A stretch of 22,251 nucleotides of DNA from a virus (IMGVR_UViG_3300037517_000960:1-22251), one strand, 5' to 3'. Counted from the first letter of the stretch, positions 11,953 through 20,027 are shown. Program-made: numbers and translations. Notes: generated by a model not told the origin, from the letters alone.

Positions 11953-12455
11953 GCGGCACCTCCTGCCTCGATGATAAAGCCGCGTGCTGGTGATGCCGCA
12001 GCAGCCAAGCCATCCACAATGTAAAGCCGTTCTGGTGTCGTGGGATTTGCCACGCTGCCGTCGAACACAAGATCGCCAAGGTCGACCGGCTCGGTGATCA
12101 GCTCAACATCGACGTTGTATCGGCCGCATGACGCGTGACTGACGAGCATCGGTGATGCATAGCGCCAGGTGTAATCGCTGATCAATGCGACTGGCGGCGT
12201 GGCCAGCCCAGACCATACCTCAGCCGAAAGCCAGAACCGATCGAAACTGCCCTGCACAGCGATGTAATGCTGCGTCAGCAGGGTCAGGTCGGCCTCTTGC
12301 AGATTCGTGAACGTCAAGTTCAGCGCTTGCCCGATGCGGCGGTTGCCGCGCCTGAAGCTGGCATCAACGCCGCTGAGTGACTGCATCCGCGACTGTGGCA
12401 GATCACCCGGCACATAAACGCGTGTCGATGGCACCAGTGACGGGAACAGGTTCAT
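11949..12455 (-). CDS. Tail-region protein, paralogue A (168 aa)
   Basis: 168 residues with no named domain that I recognise. The first 120 residues align with the next upstream gene: FPSLVPSTR, GDLPQSR, SGVDASFRRGNRR, ALNLTFTNL and VWSGLATPPVALISDYTWRY correspond segment by segment. A C-terminal extension (RLYIVDGLAAAASPARGF) ends in a Gly-rich tail whose DNA also carries the fibre Shine-Dalgarno. Position between the tail hub and the fibre suggests a tail-tip adaptor. The start ATG 12455 overlaps the paralogue's stop by four bases. Confidence 0.72.
   Translation of the reverse strand: MNLFPSLVPSTRVYVPGDLPQSRMQSLSGVDASFRRGNRRIGQALNLTFTNLQEADLTLLTQHYIAVQGSFDRFWLSAEVWSGLATPPVALISDYTWRYASPMLVSHASCGRYNVDVELITEPVDLGDLVFDGSVANPTTPERLYIVDGLAAAASPARGFIIEAGGAA
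11958..11964 (-). promoter_or_regulatory. Perfect Shine-Dalgarno of the tail fibre gene
   Basis: The minus strand reads AGGAGGT at 11964-11958, five bases before ATG 11952. It is the strongest ribosome-binding site seen in the window. It lies within the last codons of the upstream paralogue, where it encodes Gly-Gly. It fixes the fibre start and predicts high translation of the fibre. Confidence 0.7.
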
Positions 12456-12826
12456 GGTGCCAACAGCACGGACACGAGCTGCACGCCGACATTGTAGGAA
12501 AGGGGCGCCGCCTGCTCAACGTCCACCTGGTCGGCGTAGCGCCATTCATATTCAACGCCGATTGGCGGTGTGGTGAATCCTGACCAGATAATCGCCGGCA
12601 GATCAAAGGACAGCATGGTGCCCTCTTGGCCGATGTAGTGATTCAGGATCTGATACAGCTGCGACTCGCTCAGGTAAAGCCATCGAAGGTTGAGCACCTG
12701 CGCCACGCGATCAGTGCCCTGCAGGAACCTGACGCCCACGCCGCTGACGCCATCATGATTCAGCTGCGGATAATCACCGAAGCTGAGCTGACGCGTTGCC
12801 GGTTCAATGGCGGGGAACGTGGTCAT
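12452..12826 (-). CDS. Tail-region protein, paralogue B (124 aa)
   Basis: A shorter relative of the downstream gene, with matching segments FPAIEPATR, GDYPQLN, SGVGVRFLQGTDRVAQVLNL, QILNHYIGQEG and WSGFTTPPIGVEYEWRYAD. It ends after NVGVQLVSVLLAP, without the C-terminal extension of paralogue A. The pair arose by tandem duplication and divergence and probably forms a heteromeric or stacked layer near the tail hub. Four-base overlaps on both sides keep it in the late operon. Confidence 0.72.
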   Translation of the reverse strand: MTTFPAIEPATRQLSFGDYPQLNHDGVSGVGVRFLQGTDRVAQVLNLRWLYLSESQLYQILNHYIGQEGTMLSFDLPAIIWSGFTTPPIGVEYEWRYADQVDVEQAAPLSYNVGVQLVSVLLAP

Positions 12827-14952
12827 GACAACACCCGGAATGATCCATTCAACACTTCATCACTGATCACTGCAATGTCGCTGTTGTCGACGGGGAAGTG
12901 CTCAGCATTGATCTCGCTGGTGCCATCGCTGACGTAGCTGATGCTGGTGATCTGATACCACTCAACCTCTGCGCGGTTGTCGCCTTTGCTGCTGATCCGT
13001 TGCCGCTCGAGCTTAATCACGTCGGTCGGTTTGAGGTCGGTCACGACCAGCGAAGTTTGAAAGCTGATCGTGTGGGTTGAATGCTTGCGCCGGGCCAGCT
13101 CATACTTGCCGTAAATGGCGGCGTGATTAGGGTCGCAACAGAAGTCTGTTAGGTCAAACTGTTGCACCGGTGCGTCGCGTGATGTGGTTGTGTATGCCAC
13201 CTGCACGGTGCGTTGAATGCCGATCTGGCTTGGGTTGCTTTCGCGCCATAGCATCACGGCGATGAAGTCTTGCCGATCCGCAACGGGTTTGTATGCCTTG
13301 CCGAAGCTGCCCGGCAGAATGTTTGATTCGTCGAACGTCTCGGCAGGCGTCAGCGCTGTCACGTCAATCTGATCGCTGTTGTTCAACGGCAGGATTGGCT
13401 CGAACCGATACTGACCACCAACGGACAGGAACGACAGCAGAAAGAACGGCGCGATGGCTGACGCGAACTCGATCAGATTGACCGACTCATCTAGGATGCC
13501 GTTGTAATGCAGGCTGTATTCATCGCAGAATGCAGCGATGTCGGTCATGTTGCCGGTGTAGATCGGCGCAGCGATCGCGGCGGTTGCAGCGCCGGCAGCG
13601 CGCTTGTAGATCGTGAACAGGTACATAATCAGATCAATGACCTGGTTGCTGGCGCCGGTTGGGTATACGCCGCCTACCAGGCCGCCGCTGTAGAGATCGA
13701 CCTCGACGCCTTCGTCGTAGAAGATGAACAGTTGCTTTGTCGTGGTCGGGAAGGATCCTTCGCTAGGCGGATCGTAGATGTCGCCTTCGACCCGCAAGAA
13801 TGTGATGTCCGCATAAGCTGAGTTATCAGCGGTTGGTGTGATGGCGGGGTCAGCGTATGGAGTCTGGACGATCTCAGTTTGCACGCCGTAAAGGGTGCCG
13901 GTGCTGGCCGGCAGCAATGCGTTGTATTGCGTGTCAACATCTGTGACGGTGTGCTGAAAGATTGCATTGGCGCCATCCGGCAGGCCCAGCGCAGTCTCCA
14001 ATCCAGTATCTGGCGCAATATACCCGAACGTGGCGATGAAGTCTTCAATGGTTCCGACCGTAAGGCCGCCACCTGTCACTGAATCGTAATTGTTCAGAAA
14101 AACAGTTCCGGGGGAAAAGCCGCTATAAGTCAGCCATGCAGACGTGACATCGGCGCCGCTATCTGAATTGAAGACTTGAACGTCTGCAGCGGTGTAACTG
14201 AAGACGGTGTTGCTTGTGTCGCCCAGACCACGAGTGATCGTTCTGAATCCTCCATAAAGTCCTTTTGGGACGATCTCTGTATAAACAGAGTTCAACTCTG
14301 CTTTCTTAAGCTGCGACAGATAGGAATAAGTTTCAATCCCGCAATACAGCGTGCTGCCACCGATCGGGCATACATCAGGGGCTGATGCAAGCGTGGCCGC
14401 GCTGGCGTAATCATGCGTCAACGTGATCGTCTGATCTGGCAAGAACGCTACGTTGCGCAGGCCGACGAAGGTCCGATGCTTCTCAGGGCTGGCGACGATC
14501 TCGCCCTGGCTGATTGTGTAGAGAAAGCTGCCGACGAACTGTTCGGTTCCGGCCTTGACCATGGGCGGTTGAAGCCACACGCCGCCGACATCGCTGACCC
14601 GTTTGCCGAAGACAATCGGGATCGTCTCGCCGGGCGTCGCGATCCGCTGCGCCTTGTCCAGGTCAGACGATGGCTTCTTGCTGGTCAGCAGCGAGTCGTC
14701 GAGCTTTGACCCAGCACGCGCTGGCCGCGCCTTGGGTTGCGGTGGCGCCTGAAATGTGGTGATGCCTTCAGGTGCCAGCGTGGCCGGCATCGGCGCTGGT
14801 GGGGGCGGCAGCGGTGCAGCAGGCGGCGGCTCTTGAGTTGGCACCGCCTCCGTGTAAGTCTTTGGGAAAGCACCCGACATGAAGTCGGTGATCTGCTTTG
14901 TGTAGCCTCCGCCCTTCAGAAAGGCCGCTCCACCCAGTTCGATCTCAGGCAT
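12823..14952 (-). CDS. Tail tip/central hub protein, lambda gpJ-like (709 aa)
   Basis: Large tail-tip protein in the position of lambda gpJ, expected to close the tail tube and carry the fibres. Residues about 45-80 are a Pro/Ala linker (EPPPAAPLPPPPAPMPATLA). From about 105 the segment GETIPIVFGKRVSDVGGVW is the opening motif of phage tail hub proteins. The rest is beta-rich with YTGNMTDIAAFCDEYSLHYN, and the C-terminal part (KLERQRISSKGDNRAEVEWY, then QITSISYVSDG) resembles the third tail domain. 709 residues is shorter than lambda gpJ (over 1100). Position between minor tail genes and fibres supports the call. Confidence 0.8.
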   Translation of the reverse strand: MPEIELGGAAFLKGGGYTKQITDFMSGAFPKTYTEAVPTQEPPPAAPLPPPPAPMPATLAPEGITTFQAPPQPKARPARAGSKLDDSLLTSKKPSSDLDKAQRIATPGETIPIVFGKRVSDVGGVWLQPPMVKAGTEQFVGSFLYTISQGEIVASPEKHRTFVGLRNVAFLPDQTITLTHDYASAATLASAPDVCPIGGSTLYCGIETYSYLSQLKKAELNSVYTEIVPKGLYGGFRTITRGLGDTSNTVFSYTAADVQVFNSDSGADVTSAWLTYSGFSPGTVFLNNYDSVTGGGLTVGTIEDFIATFGYIAPDTGLETALGLPDGANAIFQHTVTDVDTQYNALLPASTGTLYGVQTEIVQTPYADPAITPTADNSAYADITFLRVEGDIYDPPSEGSFPTTTKQLFIFYDEGVEVDLYSGGLVGGVYPTGASNQVIDLIMYLFTIYKRAAGAATAAIAAPIYTGNMTDIAAFCDEYSLHYNGILDESVNLIEFASAIAPFFLLSFLSVGGQYRFEPILPLNNSDQIDVTALTPAETFDESNILPGSFGKAYKPVADRQDFIAVMLWRESNPSQIGIQRTVQVAYTTTSRDAPVQQFDLTDFCCDPNHAAIYGKYELARRKHSTHTISFQTSLVVTDLKPTDVIKLERQRISSKGDNRAEVEWYQITSISYVSDGTSEINAEHFPVDNSDIAVISDEVLNGSFRVLS

Positions 14953-15168
14953 CTACGGCTCCTCCATCGGGCAGTAGCAGGTGACCATCGTGGCTTCCAT
15001 GGCCGAGACTAGAAAGATGCCATCGTTGATCTTGTCGACGCATAGCTTCTCACCGCTCGGTAGTTCGTAGACGCGCTTACCATCGCGCAGGGTCAGCGTC
15101 ACATCAGAATGCGTGCTGCCGTCCCTGCAGGTGACGGTGAGATTCATGGCGATCAACCGATCCTTCAT
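14953..15168 (-). CDS. Small tail-region protein (71 aa)
   Basis: 71 residues, beta-rich: MNLTVTCRDGSTHSDVTLTL, then RDGKRVYELPSGEKLCVDKI and NDGIFLVSAMEATMVTCYCP. Three cysteines lie in the last half. It starts at ATG 15168 in a four-base overlap; an in-frame ATG at 15147 is an alternative. It sits where small tail assembly proteins occur before the tail hub gene. No family recognised. Confidence 0.65.
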   Translation of the reverse strand: MKDRLIAMNLTVTCRDGSTHSDVTLTLRDGKRVYELPSGEKLCVDKINDGIFLVSAMEATMVTCYCPMEEP

Positions 15169-15665
15169 CGCCCCGTGAACCTACCGATCAAATCCGACGA
15201 AACCTTACGGCTCGGGATCTGCGCTTTAAGTTTGTCGATCGCAGGGTTGACCGTCCATGAGACTGTCGTATCGTTCAGGCTTGCCGATTGAATGCTGCCG
15301 ATGTAACGGCTGACGATCTGCGCGCTTGTGGCATCGAAAGAATCCTCGCCTGGATCTTGGATCACCAGCGACGCGATCACGAGCGTGTCTCCATTGATGG
15401 CCGCATCAGTCAGATCGACCACATCACCCACCGCTGCCAGCACGATCGACAGGTCGTTGACCGATCCGGCATCAGCCGATCCGAACCCGCTCACATCAAA
15501 CGCCAGATAGCCGTAGGTGCCAGCCACGTCGGTGTCGATCGTCAATGGCTGCGCTACTTGATAGAAGTTTTGCCATTGCCGCGTCGGTGCGCGCAGGCCG
15601 CCAGACATCACGCTGGCCCGGTCGGCGTAATACTCAAGGAAGCACATGATGTCGTAGTAACCCAT
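15165..15665 (-). CDS. Minor tail protein (166 aa)
   Basis: 166 residues directly after the tape measure, in the position of lambda gpM/gpL. The N-terminus (GYYDIMCFLEYYADRASVMS) is helical and the rest is beta-rich with repeated short strands: VNDLSIVLAAVGDVVDLTDA, GDTLVIASLVIQDPGEDSFD and QIVSRYIGSIQSASLNDTTV. It ends with a basic stretch (AQIPSRKVSSDLIGRFTGR). It likely forms a distal-tail ring connecting the tube to the hub. The start overlaps the tape measure stop by one base. Confidence 0.68.
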   Translation of the reverse strand: MGYYDIMCFLEYYADRASVMSGGLRAPTRQWQNFYQVAQPLTIDTDVAGTYGYLAFDVSGFGSADAGSVNDLSIVLAAVGDVVDLTDAAINGDTLVIASLVIQDPGEDSFDATSAQIVSRYIGSIQSASLNDTTVSWTVNPAIDKLKAQIPSRKVSSDLIGRFTGR

Positions 15666-18028
15666 CAGGCCAGCCCCACCGCTCGACGTGTGCCCATGTC
15701 ATTGCGCAGCATGGCAAGCGTCTGATTCACACCGGCCTGCACGGCGCGGCTCATGTCCTGCGTGGTGACGTAATTGGTGCCATTCATCTGTGTGACCGGG
15801 CCAGTTTGGATGCTGACATTCGCGCTGGTAGGCATCACTACGCCGCCCTCTGCAAACCGTGGGATAGCAGAAGCGCCACGGCGACCAGCCATCCAGTTGG
15901 CGGCAAAGCCTGCTGCTTTGGACTGCGGCACGATGTACTCAGGCTCGCCGCCTTCGCCAACGAGCGCCATGGTCGGGCCGTTCACCACGCCGCCATCAGC
16001 GAATCGCGGCAGGCTCACGCCGGGGAAGAATGGAATCTGCGGCAGCTGCAGCACGGCCAGCGCGCGATTGGCTGCGGCGATCAGCTGGTTGATGCCGCCG
16101 ATGGCGCCGTTGATTGCGTTCTGAACGCCACCGATGACGCCGTTCACGATGCCGCGAATGGCGCCAGCAGCTGCCTCGAATGGTCGGGACAATATGCCGC
16201 CAAGCGTTTGGAACAGCTGGCCGATGCCCTGGGCCATAGCGCTCAGGTTGCGGGTGATCGGGTCAATGAAGACCGACTTAAAGCCCTGCGCCGCAGCCTG
16301 CAGCACGTAGCCGATGCCCTTGAAGACATCGGCAATCTTGTCGCGGAAGGCGTAGATCGCCACGCCTGCAGCTACCAGTAGCGCAACCCACCCAACCGGG
16401 CCGGTGAACACAGCCGCAAGGATTGGCAGCAGGCCGCTAAGCGCGCCGCCGATGGCGGTGATTGTGGGAATGACCGCGCCAAGGTAGCCCGCAATCGTGG
16501 CGAAAATTGTTCCACCTGCAAACACACCGGCTAGGGCACCGCCGATCGAGATGATGGCGCTGATGGCGGGTGCCAACAACACGAACGCTGCAGTCAGCGC
16601 GCCAACCGCCAAGATGATCCCTTGAAGCGGAGCCGGCAGTCCGCTGAACCATTGCGCAAGACCCGCGATGCCTTGAGCCAGTTGTGTGATGAATGGCAGC
16701 AGAGCGGTGATCGCTTGGTTGAAGGGACCGGCCACCGATCGGGCGATGCCATTCAGCGCATCGTTGAACTTGTCAGCCGCCTGCGCCATCTCGGTGTCGA
16801 TCGTTGAGGCGTATTGCCCGAGAGCACCGCGACCCTGGTTGAGCATGGGGATCAGGTTGGCGCCTGATCTGCCAAACAGCTCTTGAGCAATTGATGACTT
16901 CAACGCGCCATCCTCCATCTTCGAGAACTTGTCTGCGATGTCAAGCATTAACTCGTCAACGGGTCGCATTTTATTGCTTGAATCAACCGCTGAAATGCCG
17001 AGCTTGGCGAGGGCATTACCAACGCCCTTTGTGCCGTTCTCTATTGATTCTGCAGCTTTTTTGTAGTTAGCTTGAACAGCCGCAAGCTGCTGTGCTGTTG
17101 CCGCCTCAATCACTTTAGATTGAGATTCCGAATTCTTTTTAATGATTGACTCTTCTGCTCTGCGCCTGTCCTCTAATGCATCTTCGTCAATTCTACGCGC
17201 ATCCCGAAGCTGCCGATCTCGCAATTTTTGAGCGCTTGCAAATCTTTTTTGTATCATGTTTAACTCGTCTTCTTCTTGATTCCTTAAGCTGTCAAGCCTT
17301 TGGCTTTTCTCTTGATCTGACAAAGACTGATCATTTTTAATTGAATCGCGAATCAAATCGTATCGACTGTTGACTTGTCGCTGTACCTCGCGCAAAGATT
17401 GATCAGCAACCTCACGCTCTCTGTCAGCTTGATCGTCATAGCTGTCATTGAGCAAAGTTTGCTCCCCTCTGTATCGCTTGTTAAGCTCGCGCATTCTTGA
17501 ATCAGTTTCATCTTGCAATGCGCTAAGACGTTCTCTACCCTGATCTTTGATTAAATCGGTTTGCTCGCGCTCTCCTCTTCTAATCGCTTCCAGCGCATCA
17601 TCACTTGATGTTTTGACTTTGCTTGCGTATTCGTCTGCGCCAGAGCTTGCGGCGACCAACCCCTTGCTGAACCTGCCCATGGCCTTGGCAACTTCATCAA
17701 TCGAAGTGCCGCTGTCATCGGCAGCCCCTTGAAAACGGCTCAAGGATTCAACACTAACGCCGGTCCGTTTGCTGAGATCATTCAGGTTGTCAGCTGCGTC
17801 AATGGCGCGCTTCCCAAATGCAGCAATAGCTGCAATGCCCGCCGCAGGGACAATGGCGCCAAGAGCGCCGGCCAATCCGCCAGCCACGCCCTTGATCCGC
17901 CCTAGCGCACCGCCAGTCTCCTTGGCTTGCCGTTCAGTATTGCCAAGCGCTTTGTTCAGGCTGTTGATCTCGCCCAGCCCGTCAACGCTGGCCCTGACCC
18001 TAACGGCCGCATCCATGTTCAGCGCCAT
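15665..18028 (-). CDS. Tape measure protein (787 aa) with inserted coiled-coil block
   Basis: Sets tail length and is ejected ahead of the DNA. Residues 1-135 carry the usual start of tape measures (AAVRVRASVDGLGEINSLNK, then LSKRTGVSVESLSRFQ). Residues about 138-338 are an almost pure Arg/Glu/Asp/Gln coiled coil. The canonical text resumes at LAKLGISAVDSSNKMRPVDE and ELFGRSGANLIPML. Hydrophobic helices follow at about 460-570 (LQGIILAVGALTAAFVLLAP, GPVGWVALLVAAGVAIYAF), then two GGVV repeats near the end. AGGGGG-type Shine-Dalgarno lies eight bases before ATG 18028. If about 1.5 angstrom per residue holds, the tail would be about 115-120 nm. Confidence 0.93.
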   Translation of the reverse strand: MALNMDAAVRVRASVDGLGEINSLNKALGNTERQAKETGGALGRIKGVAGGLAGALGAIVPAAGIAAIAAFGKRAIDAADNLNDLSKRTGVSVESLSRFQGAADDSGTSIDEVAKAMGRFSKGLVAASSGADEYASKVKTSSDDALEAIRRGEREQTDLIKDQGRERLSALQDETDSRMRELNKRYRGEQTLLNDSYDDQADREREVADQSLREVQRQVNSRYDLIRDSIKNDQSLSDQEKSQRLDSLRNQEEDELNMIQKRFASAQKLRDRQLRDARRIDEDALEDRRRAEESIIKKNSESQSKVIEAATAQQLAAVQANYKKAAESIENGTKGVGNALAKLGISAVDSSNKMRPVDELMLDIADKFSKMEDGALKSSIAQELFGRSGANLIPMLNQGRGALGQYASTIDTEMAQAADKFNDALNGIARSVAGPFNQAITALLPFITQLAQGIAGLAQWFSGLPAPLQGIILAVGALTAAFVLLAPAISAIISIGGALAGVFAGGTIFATIAGYLGAVIPTITAIGGALSGLLPILAAVFTGPVGWVALLVAAGVAIYAFRDKIADVFKGIGYVLQAAAQGFKSVFIDPITRNLSAMAQGIGQLFQTLGGILSRPFEAAAGAIRGIVNGVIGGVQNAINGAIGGINQLIAAANRALAVLQLPQIPFFPGVSLPRFADGGVVNGPTMALVGEGGEPEYIVPQSKAAGFAANWMAGRRGASAIPRFAEGGVVMPTSANVSIQTGPVTQMNGTNYVTTQDMSRAVQAGVNQTLAMLRNDMGTRRAVGLA

Positions 18029-18352
18029 TTATTTGGCCCCCTTCTGCGCAGCCATAAGCACCTCGCCTTCAATCACCTGGATGTCCTCCAGCATGGCGGC
18101 GGGGTCCTCTGCTCCATACAGTCTAAACGCTAGATCCAGCGCAAGGTAGTCAAGCCCGATCACCCCAGTCGGCCCGCTGCGCCACTGAGTCTGACACCTC
18201 AGGAACATTTGCACAGCAGGCCATGCCTCCGGTTCAACCTCAAAGTGCTCCGGCTCTGGCGGCAGGTTGAGATCAATGCCGAAGGCTGCAGCGTCGTCAG
18301 CGGTGTTGTCAATGACGCCACCCTTGATCCAGTACCGCGCAGCCTCGGTCAG
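18029..18352 (-). CDS. Tail assembly chaperone T region, read by -1 frameshift (DUF1799-like)
   Basis: The open frame from 18352 to the stop at 18029 has no ATG, GTG or TTG until a GTG at 18214, which is inside the conserved part. The translated region (KLTEAARYWIKGGVIDNTAD, then EPEAWPAVQMFLRCQTQWRS and GPTGVIGLDYLALDLAFRLY) matches DUF1799, the T portion of phage tail chaperones. It lies in the -1 frame relative to gene G, and A AAA AAC occurs at the junction. Frameshifted G-T would be about 233 residues (126 + 107). It chaperones the tape measure and is absent from the virion. The independent GTG 18214 (61 aa) would lack the start of the domain. Confidence 0.82.
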   Translation of the reverse strand: MTEAARYWIKGGVIDNTADDAAAFGIDLNLPPEPEHFEVEPEAWPAVQMFLRCQTQWRSGPTGVIGLDYLALDLAFRLYGAEDPAAMLEDIQVIEGEVLMAAQKGAK

Positions 18353-18729
18353 TTTTTTGTTTTCTTCCCTTGGATGCTTTCGAAATAGGACTGAATTATC
18401 GAGCCCGCTAGACCGGGGATGTTTAGCAACTGGGCTTTGCTGGTGGCGCTGAATGGCACCTCCTCGCCCTCGTCATCAACAACGCCGGCCCAGCCCGCCA
18501 GCACTTCGTCAGCAATCGAGATGTCCGAAACGTCTCCTTCAAACGGTCGACCAAACTCAGTCGCGCGTAGGCGTGCCTGTACCTCAGTTTGGATCTCGTT
18601 GATCCTTGACTGCGGCAGCCGCTTGAACTCCGCATCAAAGGTCTGCTTCTCGTATTTGCCGCCATCGGTCGGCACCTTGAAGGGCACCGGCCATGAGTAG
18701 GTGGCGGATTGCTTGAGGACGAATGCCAT
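18349..18729 (-). CDS. Tail assembly chaperone G (126 aa)
   Basis: Lambda gpG-type tail assembly chaperone. The strand-rich N-terminal half (AFVLKQSATYSWPVPFKVPT, then QTFDAEFKRLPQSRINEIQT) and the helical part (DEVLAGWAGVVDDEGEEVPF, KAQLLNIPGLAGSIIQSYFE) match phage tail chaperones with the D-E-V-L-x-G-W/VVDxxGxxVPF signature. Gene order tail tube, G, G-T, tape measure is diagnostic. It ends QGKKTKN, where codons ACA AAA AAC precede TGA, the frameshift site. The start ATG 18729 lies eight bases after the tail tube stop; no clear Shine-Dalgarno. Confidence 0.88.
   Translation of the reverse strand: MAFVLKQSATYSWPVPFKVPTDGGKYEKQTFDAEFKRLPQSRINEIQTEVQARLRATEFGRPFEGDVSDISIADEVLAGWAGVVDDEGEEVPFSATSKAQLLNIPGLAGSIIQSYFESIQGKKTKN
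18352..18358 (-). other. Slippery heptamer A AAA AAC for -1 programmed frameshift
   Basis: On the minus strand the G-frame codons ACA AAA AAC TGA contain the heptamer A AAA AAC in the right phase (X XXY YYZ), immediately before the TGA of gene G at 18351-18349. Slipping back one base gives AAA AAA CTG ACC, continuous with the DUF1799-like frame. This replaces the GGGAAAG of lambda. I did not fold the downstream RNA. Confidence 0.82.
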
Positions 18730-18736
18730 GCAGGGA

Positions 18737-19900
18737 TCAGGTGAAGACCAGGATCATCTCATCATTGCCGGTGCTGCCCGGAACCGCAACCACTGGGATC
18801 GACAGCATGTGGATGCCGTCCTGATCTTCGTAGCTCACATCACCGATGTCGACCGTCGAACTTGTCAGTGTGACTATGTTGCCGGCAGTCTGGCCATGCT
18901 TGAGAGTCAGGTTGCCGAGCGTCGAATCAGACAGGGCAGCCGTGAAGTAATCCTTGCTGGCGATCGTAGGCGCCTCGAGCACGACGGTGCCGGTGACGGC
19001 GCGGTTTGTGATCAGCACTTCCTTTGAGCAACCGACCAACTCGCGATAGACAACCTCGTTGCCCATGTCCATCTCGACCGACTGCAAACAGCCGGCGTAG
19101 CTCAGCAGCTGGAAGTTGGTCGTGTTGCCGTTCTTGAAGATGACCGGCACCGCTTGATTGGTATAGGTCGCAGTAGGAGCGGCAGTGTCGGTCGGGGCAT
19201 TGTAGATGCCCGTCATCGTGAAATCAAGCGTCGGAATTTCGCCAACGGCGCCATTGATTGTGAAGGTACCGCGGCAGCCGGTGACCTTATGCAGAACACC
19301 GTCGATGTTGTAGTAGATGCTGACACTGCTAAACGTGTCGCTCACCGGCTTGTAAGCCACGTTCGCGGCGATGCTGTAGACGCTGGTGTTATCAGGCGTG
19401 AATGTAGCGGTGGTCTTTTGAACGGTTGCGACCTTGGTGCTGCCGACGTAATCAGTGATGATGCCGCTCGAGCCGCTGCCGGTACCGCTGGTGATCGAGA
19501 TCACCATGCCGTTGTAGATGTCGTTTGTTGCACTTGCGCCAGCAGCCAACGTGATGCTGCCAGCCGATCCGGTCTGCGCAGTGCCGGTGATGGCCGAGCC
19601 GGTGGTCGTCGCGCTGAATCCACAGGCCTGGATCACCCGGCCAAATGCGGGCGCCGTACCGGCGGTGCCGCTGCCTGCCATCTCAACCTGAAAGGTTACC
19701 TCGACGCGGGTGTTGGCCAGCAGCTGCTGTGATGCGCCAAGGTATGGGCGGATCAGCTCACGATCAACGGTGTCGCTTTGAAGGGGCGTGATGCTGAGAT
19801 CACGCACCAGCACCGCATCAGTGCCGTCTGGGCTGCTGTCGGTTCCGTAGGGGCTTTCGGTTTTTGCCAGAATCAGGCGTTTGCGGCTTAGGAGCGGCAT
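18737..19900 (-). CDS. Major tail tube protein (387 aa)
   Basis: Forms the hexameric rings of the tail tube. The start PLLSRKRLILAKTESPYGTD, then VLVRDLSITPLQSDTVDREL is characteristic of siphovirus tail tube proteins (KRxILAKxExxYGTD...L). An interior Ser/Thr/Gly-rich region (GITGTAQTG-like, residues about 110-165) looks like an inserted surface domain, and DFTMTGIYNAPTDTAAPT and LITNRAVTGTVVLEAPTIAS belong to the conserved beta fold. ATG 19900 is supported by GAGG at 19913-19910, nine bases upstream, although this lies inside the upstream gene. 387 residues is in the range of tubes with an extra domain. Confidence 0.88.
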   Translation of the reverse strand: MPLLSRKRLILAKTESPYGTDSSPDGTDAVLVRDLSITPLQSDTVDRELIRPYLGASQQLLANTRVEVTFQVEMAGSGTAGTAPAFGRVIQACGFSATTTGSAITGTAQTGSAGSITLAAGASATNDIYNGMVISITSGTGSGSSGIITDYVGSTKVATVQKTTATFTPDNTSVYSIAANVAYKPVSDTFSSVSIYYNIDGVLHKVTGCRGTFTINGAVGEIPTLDFTMTGIYNAPTDTAAPTATYTNQAVPVIFKNGNTTNFQLLSYAGCLQSVEMDMGNEVVYRELVGCSKEVLITNRAVTGTVVLEAPTIASKDYFTAALSDSTLGNLTLKHGQTAGNIVTLTSSTVDIGDVSYEDQDGIHMLSIPVVAVPGSTGNDEMILVFT

Positions 19901-20018
19901 CGGTCAATTCCTCAAGGCTGGAGGGTTGTGCCGGCTCTGTTCGCTCGATGAGCTTGAGTTCGCCGGTGTGCGGATCCAAGACGTAGGAGCCGCCTTGGCC
20001 GTGGTATTCATTGACCAT
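19818..20018 (-). CDS. Small phage protein overlapping the tail tube start (66 aa)
   Basis: The N-terminal part VNEYHGQGGSYVLDPHTGEL, then KLIERTEPAQ is a pattern I know from small genes next to phage tail genes, of unknown function. It is hydrophilic and ends in a basic stretch (GKNRKPLRNRQQPRRH). It overlaps the tail tube gene by 83 nt in another frame; the conserved part lies outside the overlap, and the basic tail is read through it. ATG 20018 is nine bases from the tail terminator stop. Confidence 0.68.
   Translation of the reverse strand: MVNEYHGQGGSYVLDPHTGELKLIERTEPAQPSSLEELTDAAPKPQTPDSGKNRKPLRNRQQPRRH
19910..19913 (-). promoter_or_regulatory. Shine-Dalgarno of the tail tube gene inside the upstream gene
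   Basis: GAGG on the minus strand at 19913-19910, nine bases before ATG 19900, supports this start despite its lying within the coding sequence of the 66-aa gene. Confidence 0.55.
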
Positions 20019-20027
20019 CCTAGCTAC

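Noticed and set aside
11188-12024. Long plus-strand open frame (278 codons) opposite the tail fibre
   Set aside because: It is the complement of the fibre gene, which has clear domains and a perfect Shine-Dalgarno; the plus-strand product shows no recognisable pattern.
18029-18214. Independent 61-aa gene starting at GTG 18214
   Set aside because: The conserved DUF1799-like region begins well upstream of this GTG, and a -1 slippery site lies at the end of gene G; the frameshift reading explains the frame better.
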